A stretch of DNA of 64,000 bases from an uncultured Desulfosarcina sp. (GTDB taxonomy: Bacteria; Desulfobacterota; Desulfobacteria; Desulfobacterales; Desulfosarcinaceae), in contig NZ_OY764190.1 in NCBI RefSeq assembly GCF_963668215.1, positions 3,906,001-3,970,000 on the forward strand, in the 5' to 3' direction. The notes below the pieces were generated by a model that saw only the letters and a program-made list of their open reading frames with translations, searched no databases and was not told the DNA's origin. Shown one piece after another: positions 16,771 through 26,404 of this stretch (position 1 is its first letter; each line of letters begins with the position of its first letter). The position numbers and the translations under genes are program-made.

Positions 16771-17802
16771 TCAACATTTGGCATTGAATGAGAATTCTCC
16801 GCTGGCGAACAGTTCCTGGCAGGCCTCGACGGCATCGGCATCGTACTGCTTGCCTTTATTTATGGCCAATTTTTCCAGGGCGTACCCGATCCCGTTGGCC
16901 GGTCGATATGGCCGGAAGGAGCTGTTGGCTTCGGTAACATCGGCCACCGTCAGTATTTTCGCCTCGGGCAGGATCGCATCCCCGCTAAGTCCTTGAGGAT
17001 ACCCGGAGCCGTCCAGCCGTTCGTGGTGCTGCAGGGCCACCTGGGCGACGGGCCACGGGAAAGGGATGTCCTTGAGAAGATCGAAACTGGTCTGGGAGTG
17101 GATTTTGAGCATTTCGTATTCGGCCGGCAGCAGTTCGCCTGCCCGGCTGAGGATGGAGACGGGGATCCGGATCTTGCCGATATCGTGCAAAAGCCCGGCA
17201 ATGCGGATGCCCTCGATGGTATCCTCCGGGTGCCCCAGTTTGCGGGCAATGGCGCTGGCCAGCCGGGAAACCCGCTGCTGGTGCCCGGCGGTATAGGGAT
17301 CCCGAACTTCCACCATCAGCGCCATGCTGTGAATGCTGGCCTCGAGCATGTCCCGGATTTCGGTCGTCTTTTTGGCCACCTGCCTTTCGAGGATCTCGTT
17401 CTGGGAAGCGAGCTGCGCGCGCATCTCTTCGATGGACAGATGCGTCCGAATCCTGGCCAGGACTTCGGCGGCATGAAACGGCTTGGTGATGTAATCCACC
17501 GCGCCCAGTTCGAACCCCTTGGTTTTGTTCACGGTTTCGGTCATGGCCGTGATAAAGATCAACGGAACAGATGCCGTTTTCGGATCGTCTTTAAGGCGGC
17601 GGCACACTTCATAACCGTCCATTTCCGGCATCATGATATCCAGCAGCACGAGATCCGGAATATTTTTGGCCGCGTATTGCAGGGCTTTGGCGCCATTTTT
17701 GGCAATGCCCAGCCGGTAGCTGTCTTTCAGCGTATTGACCAGCAGATCGATGTTGGTCGGGTTGTCATCCACAATCAGAATGAGATGGCGCGAAGGTTTC
17801 AT
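16771..17802 (-). CDS. Response regulator with HD-GYP phosphodiesterase domain (343 aa)
   Basis: N-terminal receiver (residues 5-120) with acidic pocket VDDNP, phospho-acceptor in LVLLDIMMPEMDG (about Asp 54) and Lys in ITKPF. After a short coiled linker comes an HD-GYP domain with GLLHDIGK and HHERLDGSGYPQGL, expected to hydrolyse c-di-GMP. The usual VADxyDA segment reads VADVTEAN here, so one position is altered though the VAD aspartate remains. The start at 17802 overlaps the hybrid kinase stop as ATGA, with AAGGAGTTCC upstream, so the two are coupled. It is the likely output of that kinase. Confidence 0.92.
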   Translation of the reverse strand: MKPSRHLILIVDDNPTNIDLLVNTLKDSYRLGIAKNGAKALQYAAKNIPDLVLLDIMMPEMDGYEVCRRLKDDPKTASVPLIFITAMTETVNKTKGFELGAVDYITKPFHAAEVLARIRTHLSIEEMRAQLASQNEILERQVAKKTTEIRDMLEASIHSMALMVEVRDPYTAGHQQRVSRLASAIARKLGHPEDTIEGIRIAGLLHDIGKIRIPVSILSRAGELLPAEYEMLKIHSQTSFDLLKDIPFPWPVAQVALQHHERLDGSGYPQGLSGDAILPEAKILTVADVTEANSSFRPYRPANGIGYALEKLAINKGKQYDADAVEACQELFASGEFSFNAKC

Positions 17803-20800
17803 GGAACTCCTTGTGATGGATCGCATATCTTTTTGATGGTTTCCAGGGCCTGGTCGTAATCGTATCGATTCACTTGGGCCTCCAGCGTATCTATCCTGGC
17901 CGAATCGATCGGCTGCCCGGCGGCCTGCTGCCGGACCAGAGGCATGATGGCCATGACCTGTTCCGGATCGGCCCGGTCGATGGCATCGGCCAGACGACTC
18001 AACAGCGAATCGAAGGACCCGTCCACTTGGGCGGCTGCCGGTGCCGCGGTGGTATCGCATACGGTCGGTCTCAGCGATTGAATCGACCGGAGAACCGGCT
18101 CCAGGGCGGCGGCCAGGTTTTCGATCCGGTCTCCCAACCGGCTGGATCGCTCTTCCGCGGACAGGTCTTCCTTGCAGGCCATTTCAAGGGCACGGGCCGC
18201 AGAACTCAATTCATTGGCGCCGATGTTGGCCGCACTTCCCTTGAGCGCATGGGCCAGATGGGCCACGGTGGTCATGTCACCGGCGGCCAGGGCCTGGCGG
18301 AGTCGATCCGCCGTCTGGCGGTTGTTATCCAGAAAACCGTGCAGGATTCGGGTCAGCGTGTCGCCGTCGATATCCAGCGCCGCCAGGGTTTCCCGGATGT
18401 CGATCCCCGGCAGACGGTCCGGCAGGCGCCGGCCGACGGTGGATGGGGAGGAAACGGGCGCCGGTGCCGCCTCAGCCGTTGCGGGCCCGGTTTCATTTTC
18501 GACGCCCCCCCCATTGCCGGCATGGATGTCCGGCAGGCGGCCCCTGGCGCGCAACAGCCGCCAGAGCGTATGAAACAGGCGGTCCTGATTGACCGGTTTG
18601 GAGATATAGCCGTCCATTCCGGCCTCCAGGCACTTCTCCTCGTCGCCCTTCATGGCATGGGCCGTCATGGCGACGACCGGAATCGTCTTTCCTTCCGGAA
18701 GGTTCCGGATCAGCCGGGTGGCCTCGTAGCCATTCATCCGGGGCATCTGAATGTCCATCAGCACGGCATCGAAGGTGTGCGCCCGGACCGCTTCGACGGC
18801 TTCCTCGCCATCGCCCACAATGGTGACTACGATACCGGCGCCTTCCAGGATGGCCTGGGCGACCTGCTGGTTGGTGGGGTTGTCTTCGGCCACCAGAATC
18901 CTGGCGCCTTTCAACGGCTTACGGTAGATGGAGGCCCGGGTCGTGAAATGCTTTATCCGCTCGTCCGTTTTCAATCCCGATTTGCCGAAGGCATCCATGA
19001 TGGCGTCAAATAGCGTCGACGGGTAGATGGGCTTGAGCAAAAAGCCGTTGATGCCCGACTCTTCCGCGGCGATACGCTGCTCCTCTTTTCCGAAGGCCGT
19101 CATCATGATGATGGGCAGGGTCAGTTTCATCTCCTGCCGGATTTTTCGGGACACTTCGAAGCCGTCCATTTCCGGCATTTTCCAGTCCATCATGATCAGT
19201 TCGATGGGATTGTTGCGCAACGGGTTGTCCGTCAACCGACTCAACGCCTCCGATCCGGACGAAAGGGTCTCGACACGAAAACCCAAGGACGACAGCATAT
19301 TGCGCATAATTGTCCGGCTGTCGGCCATATCGTCGACCACCAGGACGTTCAGGCCCAGAATGTCCGGAGGAATCTGCGGCCGGACAGTGGGTGTGGCAGA
19401 GGGGCGCTGCATCCGTACGGTGAAGGAGAAGGTGCTGCCTACGCCTGGTTCGCTTGTTACCCCGATGTCGCCGGCCATCAGGGTGACCAGTTGTTTGCAG
19501 ATGCTCAACCCCAGGCCGGTTCCTTCGTATTTGCGCGTCGAGGAGGTGTCGGCCTGGCTGAAAGGCTCGAAAAGCATGTCGATGTACGCCGGGTCGATGC
19601 CGGTCCCCGTGTCCTTTACGGAAAAGGCCAGCACCACCTGCTGACCGTCGGCGGTATCTTCCGGCGGCGATTCCCCCGGTTTAACGCGCAGCAGGATCAC
19701 TCCGCCCGAATCGGTGAACTTAATGGCATTGCTCACCAGGTTGGTCAATATCTGCTGCAGGCGCAAGGGATCTCCAATGAGGATTTTGGGCGATTCCGGA
19801 TCGATATCCACCAGCAGTTCGATCTCTTTTTCGCGGGCCTTGTTGACGAACAGCTCGATGACCCGGTCGAACACTTCGTTCAGCCTGAAAGTTCTGGATT
19901 TCAGCTCCATCTTGCCGGCCTCGATCTTGGAGAAATCCAGGATGTCGTTGATAATGCCCAGGAGCGAATAGGCCGAACTCTGTACGATTTTCAGGTAGTG
20001 GGCGATTTTGGGCGTTACCTCCTCGCTCAAGGCCAGTTCCGTGGCGGCAATGACGCCGTTCATGGGGGTGCGGATTTCATGGCTCATGTTGGCCAGAAAT
20101 TCGCTTTTCGCCCGGGTTGCGTCCTCGGCCACGTTCTTGGCGCTTTGCAATTCCCGGTCCCGCTGGCGGCGGAGATCCATTTCCACTTTCAGGCGTTCGT
20201 TGGATGTCCGTATCCGGCGATTGAGTTTCAGAACTACGCCGGTGAACGCCGCCAGGATGCAAAAAGCGGCACAGGTAAAGATGATCCACGGACCGTAGGT
20301 TTCCAGCACGTCCCTGAAAGAGATTTTCCCCAGGTCCTCGTAGGGGCCGACCTTAAGGGCCCTTAAACAGTCGTGGACCGGCTGGTAGTTCAGCGGGATG
20401 GTCCAGCCGGCGCAGCCGGCCACCCGGGCTGCCTTCGCGTCGGCCGGCATCTGCATCAGGGCTACGGCCACTTTCTCGGCCAGGTCGTCGGGCGTGTGCC
20501 TGACCTTGGCCATGGGCCAGTCGGGATATTCGCGGGTGGTGCACAGATAGGGCCTGTCCTTTTCCGCCGGGTGCAGGGGGGCAAAGACATAGAAATCGTC
20601 GAGGTCGATCTTGCCTTCCGCGCTGAGTTCTTCCAGCGTATTGGTTCTCACCGTACCCGCATCGACCAGCCGGTCCCTCACCGAAAAGACCACATCGTCG
20701 TGGGTTTCGTTGAAGCGCATGGGATTGAAGTCGCGAAACGGATCGATGCCGTTTTCCTGAAATTCCCGCCAGGCCATGAGCCACCCGCCCAGCGAGGATT

Positions 20801-21272
20801 CGGAAACCGCCATGAAGGACTTGCCTTTCAGGTCCGCCAGTTCGCGGATGTCGCTGTGGTCCCTGCGACAGAAGATGACCCCGCCGTAGCGGGTGTAAAC
20901 CCCGTTGGCGCGCCGTTCCTTGAGGGTCACGATGCGGTTGGCCCGGTACCAGTGCTCAACGCCCACATAAAACGCCGAATTGACCAGAATGAAATCGACG
21001 GCCCCCGTTTCCACGGCCGGATAGACCTGATCGTGGGTCAGCGGGACGATGACGAAGCGCTGCCCGGGAATCTGCCGGGTGAGATAGGCCGCCGTGGGCG
21101 TCCAGCTTTTCAGGCACTGCTCCGGCCCCCGAATGGCCAGCACGCCGATTTTCAGCGGCGACCCGTTCCCGGCGGCCCGGGACGAACCCGCATGCAAGGC
21201 GATGCCCAACAATACCGCGGCCATCAGCATGGCCGTCCGACGGATCATCCCGCTTTCTTTTTCATTTCGCAT
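17799..21272 (-). CDS. Hybrid sensor histidine kinase with PhnD-like sensor, two receivers and HPt (1157 aa)
   Basis: Order: signal/membrane segment (10-33), periplasmic PhnD/phosphonate-binding-like domain (about 38-310), transmembrane helix (327-349), HisKA with H398 in ANMSHEIRTPMNG, HATPase with GTGLGLS (about 585), receiver 1 (Asp 696), receiver 2 (Asp 840) and an HPt domain (His 1008 in HALKGS). This is a complete phosphorelay in one chain. PhnD-type domains bind phosphonates, phosphite or other small ligands; which one here is unknown. It overlaps the HD-GYP regulator by 4 bp and follows a diguanylate cyclase by 21 bp, so signal, synthesis and breakdown of c-di-GMP sit in one operon. 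Confidence 0.93.
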   Translation of the reverse strand: MRNEKESGMIRRTAMLMAAVLLGIALHAGSSRAAGNGSPLKIGVLAIRGPEQCLKSWTPTAAYLTRQIPGQRFVIVPLTHDQVYPAVETGAVDFILVNSAFYVGVEHWYRANRIVTLKERRANGVYTRYGGVIFCRRDHSDIRELADLKGKSFMAVSESSLGGWLMAWREFQENGIDPFRDFNPMRFNETHDDVVFSVRDRLVDAGTVRTNTLEELSAEGKIDLDDFYVFAPLHPAEKDRPYLCTTREYPDWPMAKVRHTPDDLAEKVAVALMQMPADAKAARVAGCAGWTIPLNYQPVHDCLRALKVGPYEDLGKISFRDVLETYGPWIIFTCAAFCILAAFTGVVLKLNRRIRTSNERLKVEMDLRRQRDRELQSAKNVAEDATRAKSEFLANMSHEIRTPMNGVIAATELALSEEVTPKIAHYLKIVQSSAYSLLGIINDILDFSKIEAGKMELKSRTFRLNEVFDRVIELFVNKAREKEIELLVDIDPESPKILIGDPLRLQQILTNLVSNAIKFTDSGGVILLRVKPGESPPEDTADGQQVVLAFSVKDTGTGIDPAYIDMLFEPFSQADTSSTRKYEGTGLGLSICKQLVTLMAGDIGVTSEPGVGSTFSFTVRMQRPSATPTVRPQIPPDILGLNVLVVDDMADSRTIMRNMLSSLGFRVETLSSGSEALSRLTDNPLRNNPIELIMMDWKMPEMDGFEVSRKIRQEMKLTLPIIMMTAFGKEEQRIAAEESGINGFLLKPIYPSTLFDAIMDAFGKSGLKTDERIKHFTTRASIYRKPLKGARILVAEDNPTNQQVAQAILEGAGIVVTIVGDGEEAVEAVRAHTFDAVLMDIQMPRMNGYEATRLIRNLPEGKTIPVVAMTAHAMKGDEEKCLEAGMDGYISKPVNQDRLFHTLWRLLRARGRLPDIHAGNGGGVENETGPATAEAAPAPVSSPSTVGRRLPDRLPGIDIRETLAALDIDGDTLTRILHGFLDNNRQTADRLRQALAAGDMTTVAHLAHALKGSAANIGANELSSAARALEMACKEDLSAEERSSRLGDRIENLAAALEPVLRSIQSLRPTVCDTTAAPAAAQVDGSFDSLLSRLADAIDRADPEQVMAIMPLVRQQAAGQPIDSARIDTLEAQVNRYDYDQALETIKKICDPSQGVP

Positions 21273-21293
21273 CGCCGATCCTGTCCTGCAGCA

Positions 21294-22160
21294 TCAGTTT
21301 TTCAATACCGCATGCCGGATATCGTTCTTGCCGTCGTGCTTGACCTGGTACATCAGCCGATCCGCGGCCCTGATGGTCTCTTCGACGTTTTCGGGGACGC
21401 TGTGGTAGGTCGCCATCCCGATACTGAAAGTCACCGGCCAGCGGTTTTCAGCCACCACGCTCAAAAGTCTGCTCTTGAGTTTCCCGGCGACCATGGCGGC
21501 GGCCTCCTCGCCGGTCTTGACCAGCAGGACGACGAATTCGTCCCCGCCGAAGCGGGCAACGATGTCGATTCCCCGGATGTGCCGCCGGATGGTATCCACC
21601 ATCGTAATCAGCAGACGGTCGCCCGCATCATGGCCGAATCGATCGTTGATCTGTTTGAAGTCGTCGACGTCGATCACCATGACCGAAAAGGGATGGCCGT
21701 ACCGGCGCGAACGATCGATCTCCATTCCGGCCAGATGGAAAAATGCCCGCCGGTTGGCAATGCGGGTCAGCGGATCCATCATGGCCATTTCCTTATGTCG
21801 CGCCAGGATCTTTTTGTATCTGAAGATGATGAAAACCATAAACAGAAAGATAATGAGACGGAAGCTTTCGTTGGCCAGGGGAATATAAGGGCTCGAGAAT
21901 CGATCGATAAGGGAGAGGTCGGCCATCAGGATGGAAAGGGTGCTGAGCAGGGCCGAGAAGATCCCCCAGAAGAGACCGAAAAACCAGGTAACGGTGATGA
22001 TCGGCGGCAGGTACAGCAGCGAAAAGGCGAATTCCGGGCCGGTGAGAAAACGGACCCATCCGATACCGCAGATCAGCGCAACAATGGCGGTCAGCAGCAG
22101 CGGTTTGCCGCGAGCCACCAGCGCTTCCTTTTGTCCGTAAATCGGATCGGTCGTCGTCAT
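21294..22160 (-). CDS. Membrane-anchored diguanylate cyclase, GGDEF (288 aa)
   Basis: N-terminal membrane region with about four hydrophobic segments (about 20-120, MASE-like) followed by a GGDEF domain. The active-site signature RFGGDEF is intact (GGDEF 205-209), and RGID at 196-199, five residues upstream, is the inhibitory I-site. Also seen are DPLTRIANRRAFF and DVDDFKQINDRFGHDAGD. It should make c-di-GMP from two GTP. It is the first gene of the DGC-hybrid kinase-HD-GYP run and lies 99 bp after the EAL/HDOD stop. Confidence 0.93.
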   Translation of the reverse strand: MTTTDPIYGQKEALVARGKPLLLTAIVALICGIGWVRFLTGPEFAFSLLYLPPIITVTWFFGLFWGIFSALLSTLSILMADLSLIDRFSSPYIPLANESFRLIIFLFMVFIIFRYKKILARHKEMAMMDPLTRIANRRAFFHLAGMEIDRSRRYGHPFSVMVIDVDDFKQINDRFGHDAGDRLLITMVDTIRRHIRGIDIVARFGGDEFVVLLVKTGEEAAAMVAGKLKSRLLSVVAENRWPVTFSIGMATYHSVPENVEETIRAADRLMYQVKHDGKNDIRHAVLKN

Positions 22161-22259
22161 GCCGGTAACGAATCACAGGGTTAAGGATGTCCCGCAGATC
22201 TCTACTCATTCTTTATCATATGGCGACGGCCATGAATTAAGCAAGGGAAATAGCGGGAA

Positions 22260-23513
22260 TCAGGCCCCGTGTTCCTGAGATAGCAGTTGATCGGTCCAGG
22301 CCAGCGCTTCCCTGAAGGCGGCGGTCACTTTTTCCCGGTCCAGGTTGAGCTGCTGAACAATGGCATCGGCATCTTCCCACCGGCCTTCCTCGGCGCATTG
22401 GGCCAGCCGGATCAGGGGCAGGTACTCGTTGCCGGCATCCCCGCACAGGGCGTTTTTGAGCGGCTGCTCGATGGGCAGGAAGGCGACGACTTCTTCCATG
22501 GGCGCGTTGAGCAGGGTGTCCATCAGGGAGAACAACCCCAGCAGATGCAGGCTTTCCGGATCGAAGCCCCAATAATCATGGCTGCGGGCCACCAGTTCCA
22601 GAAACTTGCCCCGCTGGGCCGAAAGCTGGAGCAGATCGCCGGCTTCGACCGCCTGGCTCATATCGTTGAGCAGAATCACGCGCAGCCAGTTTTTCAGCCG
22701 GTCCCACCCCAGAAGGCGGATGGCGTGGTGCACGGATTTGATTTTTTGAGGCAGGCCGAAGGCCGCCGAGTTCAAAAAAGACAGCAGACGAAAGCTGATG
22801 GCCGCGTCGGACTGGATGGTTTCAGCAAGGTCGTCGATATTCGGATTGGGCTGGTCGATGCGCTGCAGCAGCTTGAGGCGCGACGTTGCATTGGAGGTCA
22901 GCTTGCGGACCGTAATGGTGTCCGGTTTTTTAAAAAAGGCGCCTTCAAAGAGGTCGGCGCCGGCCTGCCGGCACAGCTCGAACATGGCGGCATCATCCAC
23001 ACGGCGGGCCATGATGTCGGTGTTCCTGGCGTCAATGGCCGCCAAAAGATCGGCGACTTCTTTTTCTTTCTTGCCTGCCACGGTTGCCCCGACGATGTCC
23101 GCCAGTTCATAAAGCGGTTCGAATTCGGGCGCCCCGCTGAATTCCTGCACGGCGATCAGATAGCCGTCGGATTTGAGGCGTTGGAGTATCGCCGGGATTT
23201 CCGGATTCAGAAACAGGTCCTCGGCCACCTGAACGGCGGCGTTGTCGGGGGGCAGGGCATAGGGCATGTTGTCCACGATTCCCATTTCGTCGAAATTCAG
23301 CATGACCTTGCGGCCCTGTTTAAGAATCGGCTGAAGACCGATATAAGCCGAGGCCGCCACGCTGGCGGCCGTATCTTCCTCCGACGATGCCTCCGGTCTT
23401 ACCGGAACCGTGCCGACGCAAATGAGTTCGTACCCCCACAGACGGCGCTGGGCGTCGAAAATCGGCACCCGGCCGATGGACAGCGAAGGCGTGGAATTTT
23501 GGGAATCGTTCAT
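22260..23513 (-). CDS. Degenerate EAL plus HDOD signalling protein (417 aa)
   Basis: Residues about 10-200 align with a YuxH-type EAL domain, but catalytic motifs are lost: GYELI replaces E-A-L-L-R, and VQEFSG stands where active enzymes have LDDFG. It is therefore expected to be an inactive c-di-GMP phosphodiesterase fold. Residues about 205-400 are an HDOD domain (LLQRIDQPNPNIDDLAETI, FRLLSFLNSAAFGL, HAIRLLGWDRLKNWL). Such proteins act as signalling scaffolds. It begins only 11 bp after glgP, behind AGGAGATTTTCTT, so it is probably co-transcribed with glycogen phosphorylase. Confidence 0.88.
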   Translation of the reverse strand: MNDSQNSTPSLSIGRVPIFDAQRRLWGYELICVGTVPVRPEASSEEDTAASVAASAYIGLQPILKQGRKVMLNFDEMGIVDNMPYALPPDNAAVQVAEDLFLNPEIPAILQRLKSDGYLIAVQEFSGAPEFEPLYELADIVGATVAGKKEKEVADLLAAIDARNTDIMARRVDDAAMFELCRQAGADLFEGAFFKKPDTITVRKLTSNATSRLKLLQRIDQPNPNIDDLAETIQSDAAISFRLLSFLNSAAFGLPQKIKSVHHAIRLLGWDRLKNWLRVILLNDMSQAVEAGDLLQLSAQRGKFLELVARSHDYWGFDPESLHLLGLFSLMDTLLNAPMEEVVAFLPIEQPLKNALCGDAGNEYLPLIRLAQCAEEGRWEDADAIVQQLNLDREKVTAAFREALAWTDQLLSQEHGA

Positions 23514-23524
23514 AAGAAAATCTC

Positions 23525-26002
23525 CTACTCGATTTCCGGCAGCGGTTTGAGCCCCCAGATGTTCTCGGCATACTCCATCACCGAGCGATCGCTGGAGAAC
23601 TTGCCCATGCGGGCGGTGTTAAGGATCGACCGGCGGGTCCACTCCTGCTGATCGAGGAAAAGCTTGCCGACGGCCTCCTGGGCCTGGACATAGGCCCGAA
23701 AATCGGCCAGCAGCATGTAGTAGTCTCCCTTTTGCAGCAGGGATTCAACGATGGGGGCGAAAAGGCCTGGATCCGCGGGCGAGAAATCCCCTCGGCTGAT
23801 GCTGTCCAGAACCCGTCTCAGCTCGGCATCGTTTTCGTAGTAGCTCCACGGGTTGTAGCCGTTGTTGCGAAGATCGGTCACCTGCCGGGCGGTGAGGCCG
23901 AAGATAAAGATGTTCTCTTCGCCCACCTCTTCCATGATCTCGATGTTGGCGCCGTCCAGGGTGCCGATGGTCAGCGCCCCGTTGAGGGACATCTTCATGT
24001 TGCCCGTTCCCGAGGCTTCCAGCCCTGCGGTGGAGATCTGCTCGGACAGGTCCACTGCCGGGATGATCTTTTCGGCCTGGGAGACGCAGTAGTTGGGCAA
24101 AAACAGCACCCGCAGCTTTCCCTGAACGTCGGAATCGTTGTTGGTCCTTGCAGCCACGGAATTGATCAGCTTGATGATGCGCTTGGCCTGATGGTAGGCC
24201 GGGGCGGCTTTGCCGGCAAAAATCACCGTGCGCGGCACCATCGGCGCAGCGGGATCGGCCTTGATGCGGTGGTAGAGGGCGATCACGTGCAGCACGTTGA
24301 GCAGTTGCCGCTTGTACTCGTGGATACGTTTGACCTGCACGGAAAACAGGGTGTTCGGATCGACGCCCAATCCGATTTTTCTCAGGATGTAGCGTGCCAG
24401 TCGTTTCTTGTTGCTTTTTTTGACGGCCAGCCAGCGGCTGCGGAAATCGGCATCGTCGGCCAGCGGCTCCAGTTCCTGAAGCCGTTTCAGATCGGTAATC
24501 CATCCGGGGCCGATGGTGTCGTCGATCAGCTGCGCCAGGGACGGATTGGCCTGGGCCAGCCAGCGGCGCGGCGTGATGCCGTTGGTGACATTGGTCAGAC
24601 GGCCGGGAAAGAGGGTGTCGAAGTCTTTGAAAAGGCTCTCTTTGAGAATTTTGCTGTGCAGGGCCGCAACCCCGTTGACGGTATGGCTGCCCACGATGGC
24701 CAGATGGGCCATGCGAACCCGCTGCTGGGGGCCTTCGGCGATCAGCGATACGCGGGGCACTAAGGCCTCGGCGCTTTTCCCCAGCGGCTTCAGTGTGCTC
24801 AGAAAACGACGGTTGATTTCGAAGATGATGTCCATGTGCCGGGGCAGCAGCCGGCCAATGAGATTCACGGGCCAGGTCTCCAGGGCCTCGGGCAGCACGG
24901 TGTGGTTGGTGTAGGCAAAGGTTTTTTCGCAGATGGGCCAGGCGGTTTCCCAGGTCAGGCCTTCCTCGTCCATCAGCAGGCGCATGAGTTCGGGAATGGC
25001 GATGGCCGGATGCGTGTCGTTGAGCTGGATGGCCACGAAGTCGGGCAGCTCGGAGAAATCGCGGTCGAGCTTTTTGTAGCGCCGCAGAATGTCAAACAGG
25101 GTGGCGGCCACGAAAAAGTACTGCTGCTTCAGGCGAAGTTCGCGGCCCTGCTCCACCTCGTCGCTGGGGTAGAGGACGGAGGAGATGGTTTCGCTGTGCA
25201 CCTTGGCTTCTACGGCGCCGATATAGTCGCCCTGGTTGAACTCTTCCAGGTCGAATTCCCGGCTGGACTGGGCCCGCCATAACCGCATGTTGGTGACGAA
25301 ATCGTCTCCATAGCCCGGCACGAGGATATCGCAGGCCATGGCCATGACCACCTCGCCCCCGACCCAGCGGTAGCGGGTGCGGCCGGCGGCGTCGGTGACC
25401 GTTTCGGTGTGGCCGTAAAACTGAACCGGAATCAGGTATTCTCCCCGGCGGATCTCCCAGGGCGTGCCCTTGCGTACCCAGTTGTCGCATTGCTCCCGCT
25501 GCCAACCATCTTGAATAATCTGGTGAAAAATGCCGTAGTCGTAAAAGATTCCATAGCCGTAGCCGGGAAAATCCAGGCAGGCCAGAGAATCCATGTAGCA
25601 GGAGGCCAAACGTCCCAGGCCGCCGTTTCCCAAACCGGCATCCCATTCCTCCTCTTCCAGTTCGTCAAGATTGTATCCAATGGCTTCCACGGCCCGGCGG
25701 GCTTCGTCCACCATCTTGAGGCTGATAAGGTAGTTCATGAGAAAACGGCCCGGAAGGAATTCCAGGCTGAGAAAATAGACCCGCTTGGCCAAAGTGTCGT
25801 ACTGGGCGCGCTGGGTGCGGATCCAACGGTCCATGAGGCGGTCGCGCACCGCAAAGGCCAGACCCATAAAAGCGGCATGGCGATTCGGTTTCACCGGGTC
25901 CCGACCCATGGTGAACCGGATATGGCGGGCGATGTCCGCTTCGAGCGTTGCGGCGGAGAGTGGACTCTCCCCCGGTTTGTCGTGTTGACCATCGGTCTTC
26001 AT
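23525..26002 (-). CDS. glgP: Glycogen/starch/maltodextrin phosphorylase (825 aa)
   Basis: Releases glucose-1-phosphate from alpha-1,4-glucans with phosphate and PLP. Full family length. Motifs include VYFLSLEFLPGR, NGGLGRLASCYMDS, YGYGIFYDYGIF, NDTHPAI, the QVKRIHEYKRQLLN block and the PLP-lysine region ASGTGNMKMSLNGALTIGT. The ATG at 26002 is preceded by AGGAGGATGATCCC. It is the first gene of a run continuing into signalling genes, an unusual pairing of storage catabolism with c-di-GMP-type regulators. Confidence 0.96.
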   Translation of the reverse strand: MKTDGQHDKPGESPLSAATLEADIARHIRFTMGRDPVKPNRHAAFMGLAFAVRDRLMDRWIRTQRAQYDTLAKRVYFLSLEFLPGRFLMNYLISLKMVDEARRAVEAIGYNLDELEEEEWDAGLGNGGLGRLASCYMDSLACLDFPGYGYGIFYDYGIFHQIIQDGWQREQCDNWVRKGTPWEIRRGEYLIPVQFYGHTETVTDAAGRTRYRWVGGEVVMAMACDILVPGYGDDFVTNMRLWRAQSSREFDLEEFNQGDYIGAVEAKVHSETISSVLYPSDEVEQGRELRLKQQYFFVAATLFDILRRYKKLDRDFSELPDFVAIQLNDTHPAIAIPELMRLLMDEEGLTWETAWPICEKTFAYTNHTVLPEALETWPVNLIGRLLPRHMDIIFEINRRFLSTLKPLGKSAEALVPRVSLIAEGPQQRVRMAHLAIVGSHTVNGVAALHSKILKESLFKDFDTLFPGRLTNVTNGITPRRWLAQANPSLAQLIDDTIGPGWITDLKRLQELEPLADDADFRSRWLAVKKSNKKRLARYILRKIGLGVDPNTLFSVQVKRIHEYKRQLLNVLHVIALYHRIKADPAAPMVPRTVIFAGKAAPAYHQAKRIIKLINSVAARTNNDSDVQGKLRVLFLPNYCVSQAEKIIPAVDLSEQISTAGLEASGTGNMKMSLNGALTIGTLDGANIEIMEEVGEENIFIFGLTARQVTDLRNNGYNPWSYYENDAELRRVLDSISRGDFSPADPGLFAPIVESLLQKGDYYMLLADFRAYVQAQEAVGKLFLDQQEWTRRSILNTARMGKFSSDRSVMEYAENIWGLKPLPEIE

Positions 26003-26404
26003 GGGATCATCCTCCTGGACAAAAATAATGGATTCATGCAGCGCTGATCCGGGTGCTGACCGTCCTGAGCGGTCAGGAAAACGGGAAAGGCATTGCCGTC
26101 CCCCCGGTTCGGCGGAGAAAGGGCGCCATTGAGCGGAATAAACCGGGATACCGGCGCTGCCGCGGCCCGGTTCCCATCAATGGCCGAACGGAGAATCGAC
26201 CGGGAGGGACTCGTTAAATCCTACCCCAAGGAAGCTTTTGTATCAACGATTATTGCGGTTAGGGTCGCTTTTTACCTTCGACCACTTCATGGACATTTCG
26301 GTGTTGGATATTACCGTGGCGGGAAAAGGCACCGGCCACCTCCTTCAAGCTTTTCATAGGAAGGAAGTGGCCACTAAAGATGCAGTCAATTTTCTAATGG
26401 GTCT
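26003..26404. other. Spacer upstream of glgP
   Basis: No gene supported in 402 bases. A hairpin CTGACCG/CGGTCAG lies at about 26054-26074, in the glgP leader. A second, longer hairpin at 26334-26372 belongs to the end of the opposite-side catabolic operon. An 88-codon plus-strand frame here lacks a ribosome site and family likeness. Confidence 0.5.
26334..26372 (-). terminator. Possible terminator of the catabolic operon
   Basis: GGCCACCTCCTTC (26334-26346) pairs with GAAGGAAGTGGCC (26360-26372), 12 of 13 matching. It lies 32 bp beyond the stop of the last gene of the cluster. On the minus strand a TTTT stretch follows only after several bases, so it may need Rho or act as an mRNA 3' stabiliser. 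Confidence 0.45.

Noticed and set aside
20373..22184. 603-codon plus-strand frame opposite the hybrid kinase and diguanylate cyclase
   Set aside because: It is antisense to two clearly conserved genes and has the biased His/Gln/Gly composition of shadow frames.
22287..23651. 454-codon plus-strand frame opposite the EAL/HDOD gene
   Set aside because: Shadow of a conserved gene on the other strand; no independent support.
26093..26359. 88-codon plus-strand frame upstream of glgP
   Set aside because: No ribosome site, low-complexity composition, and it overlaps the operon-end hairpin.
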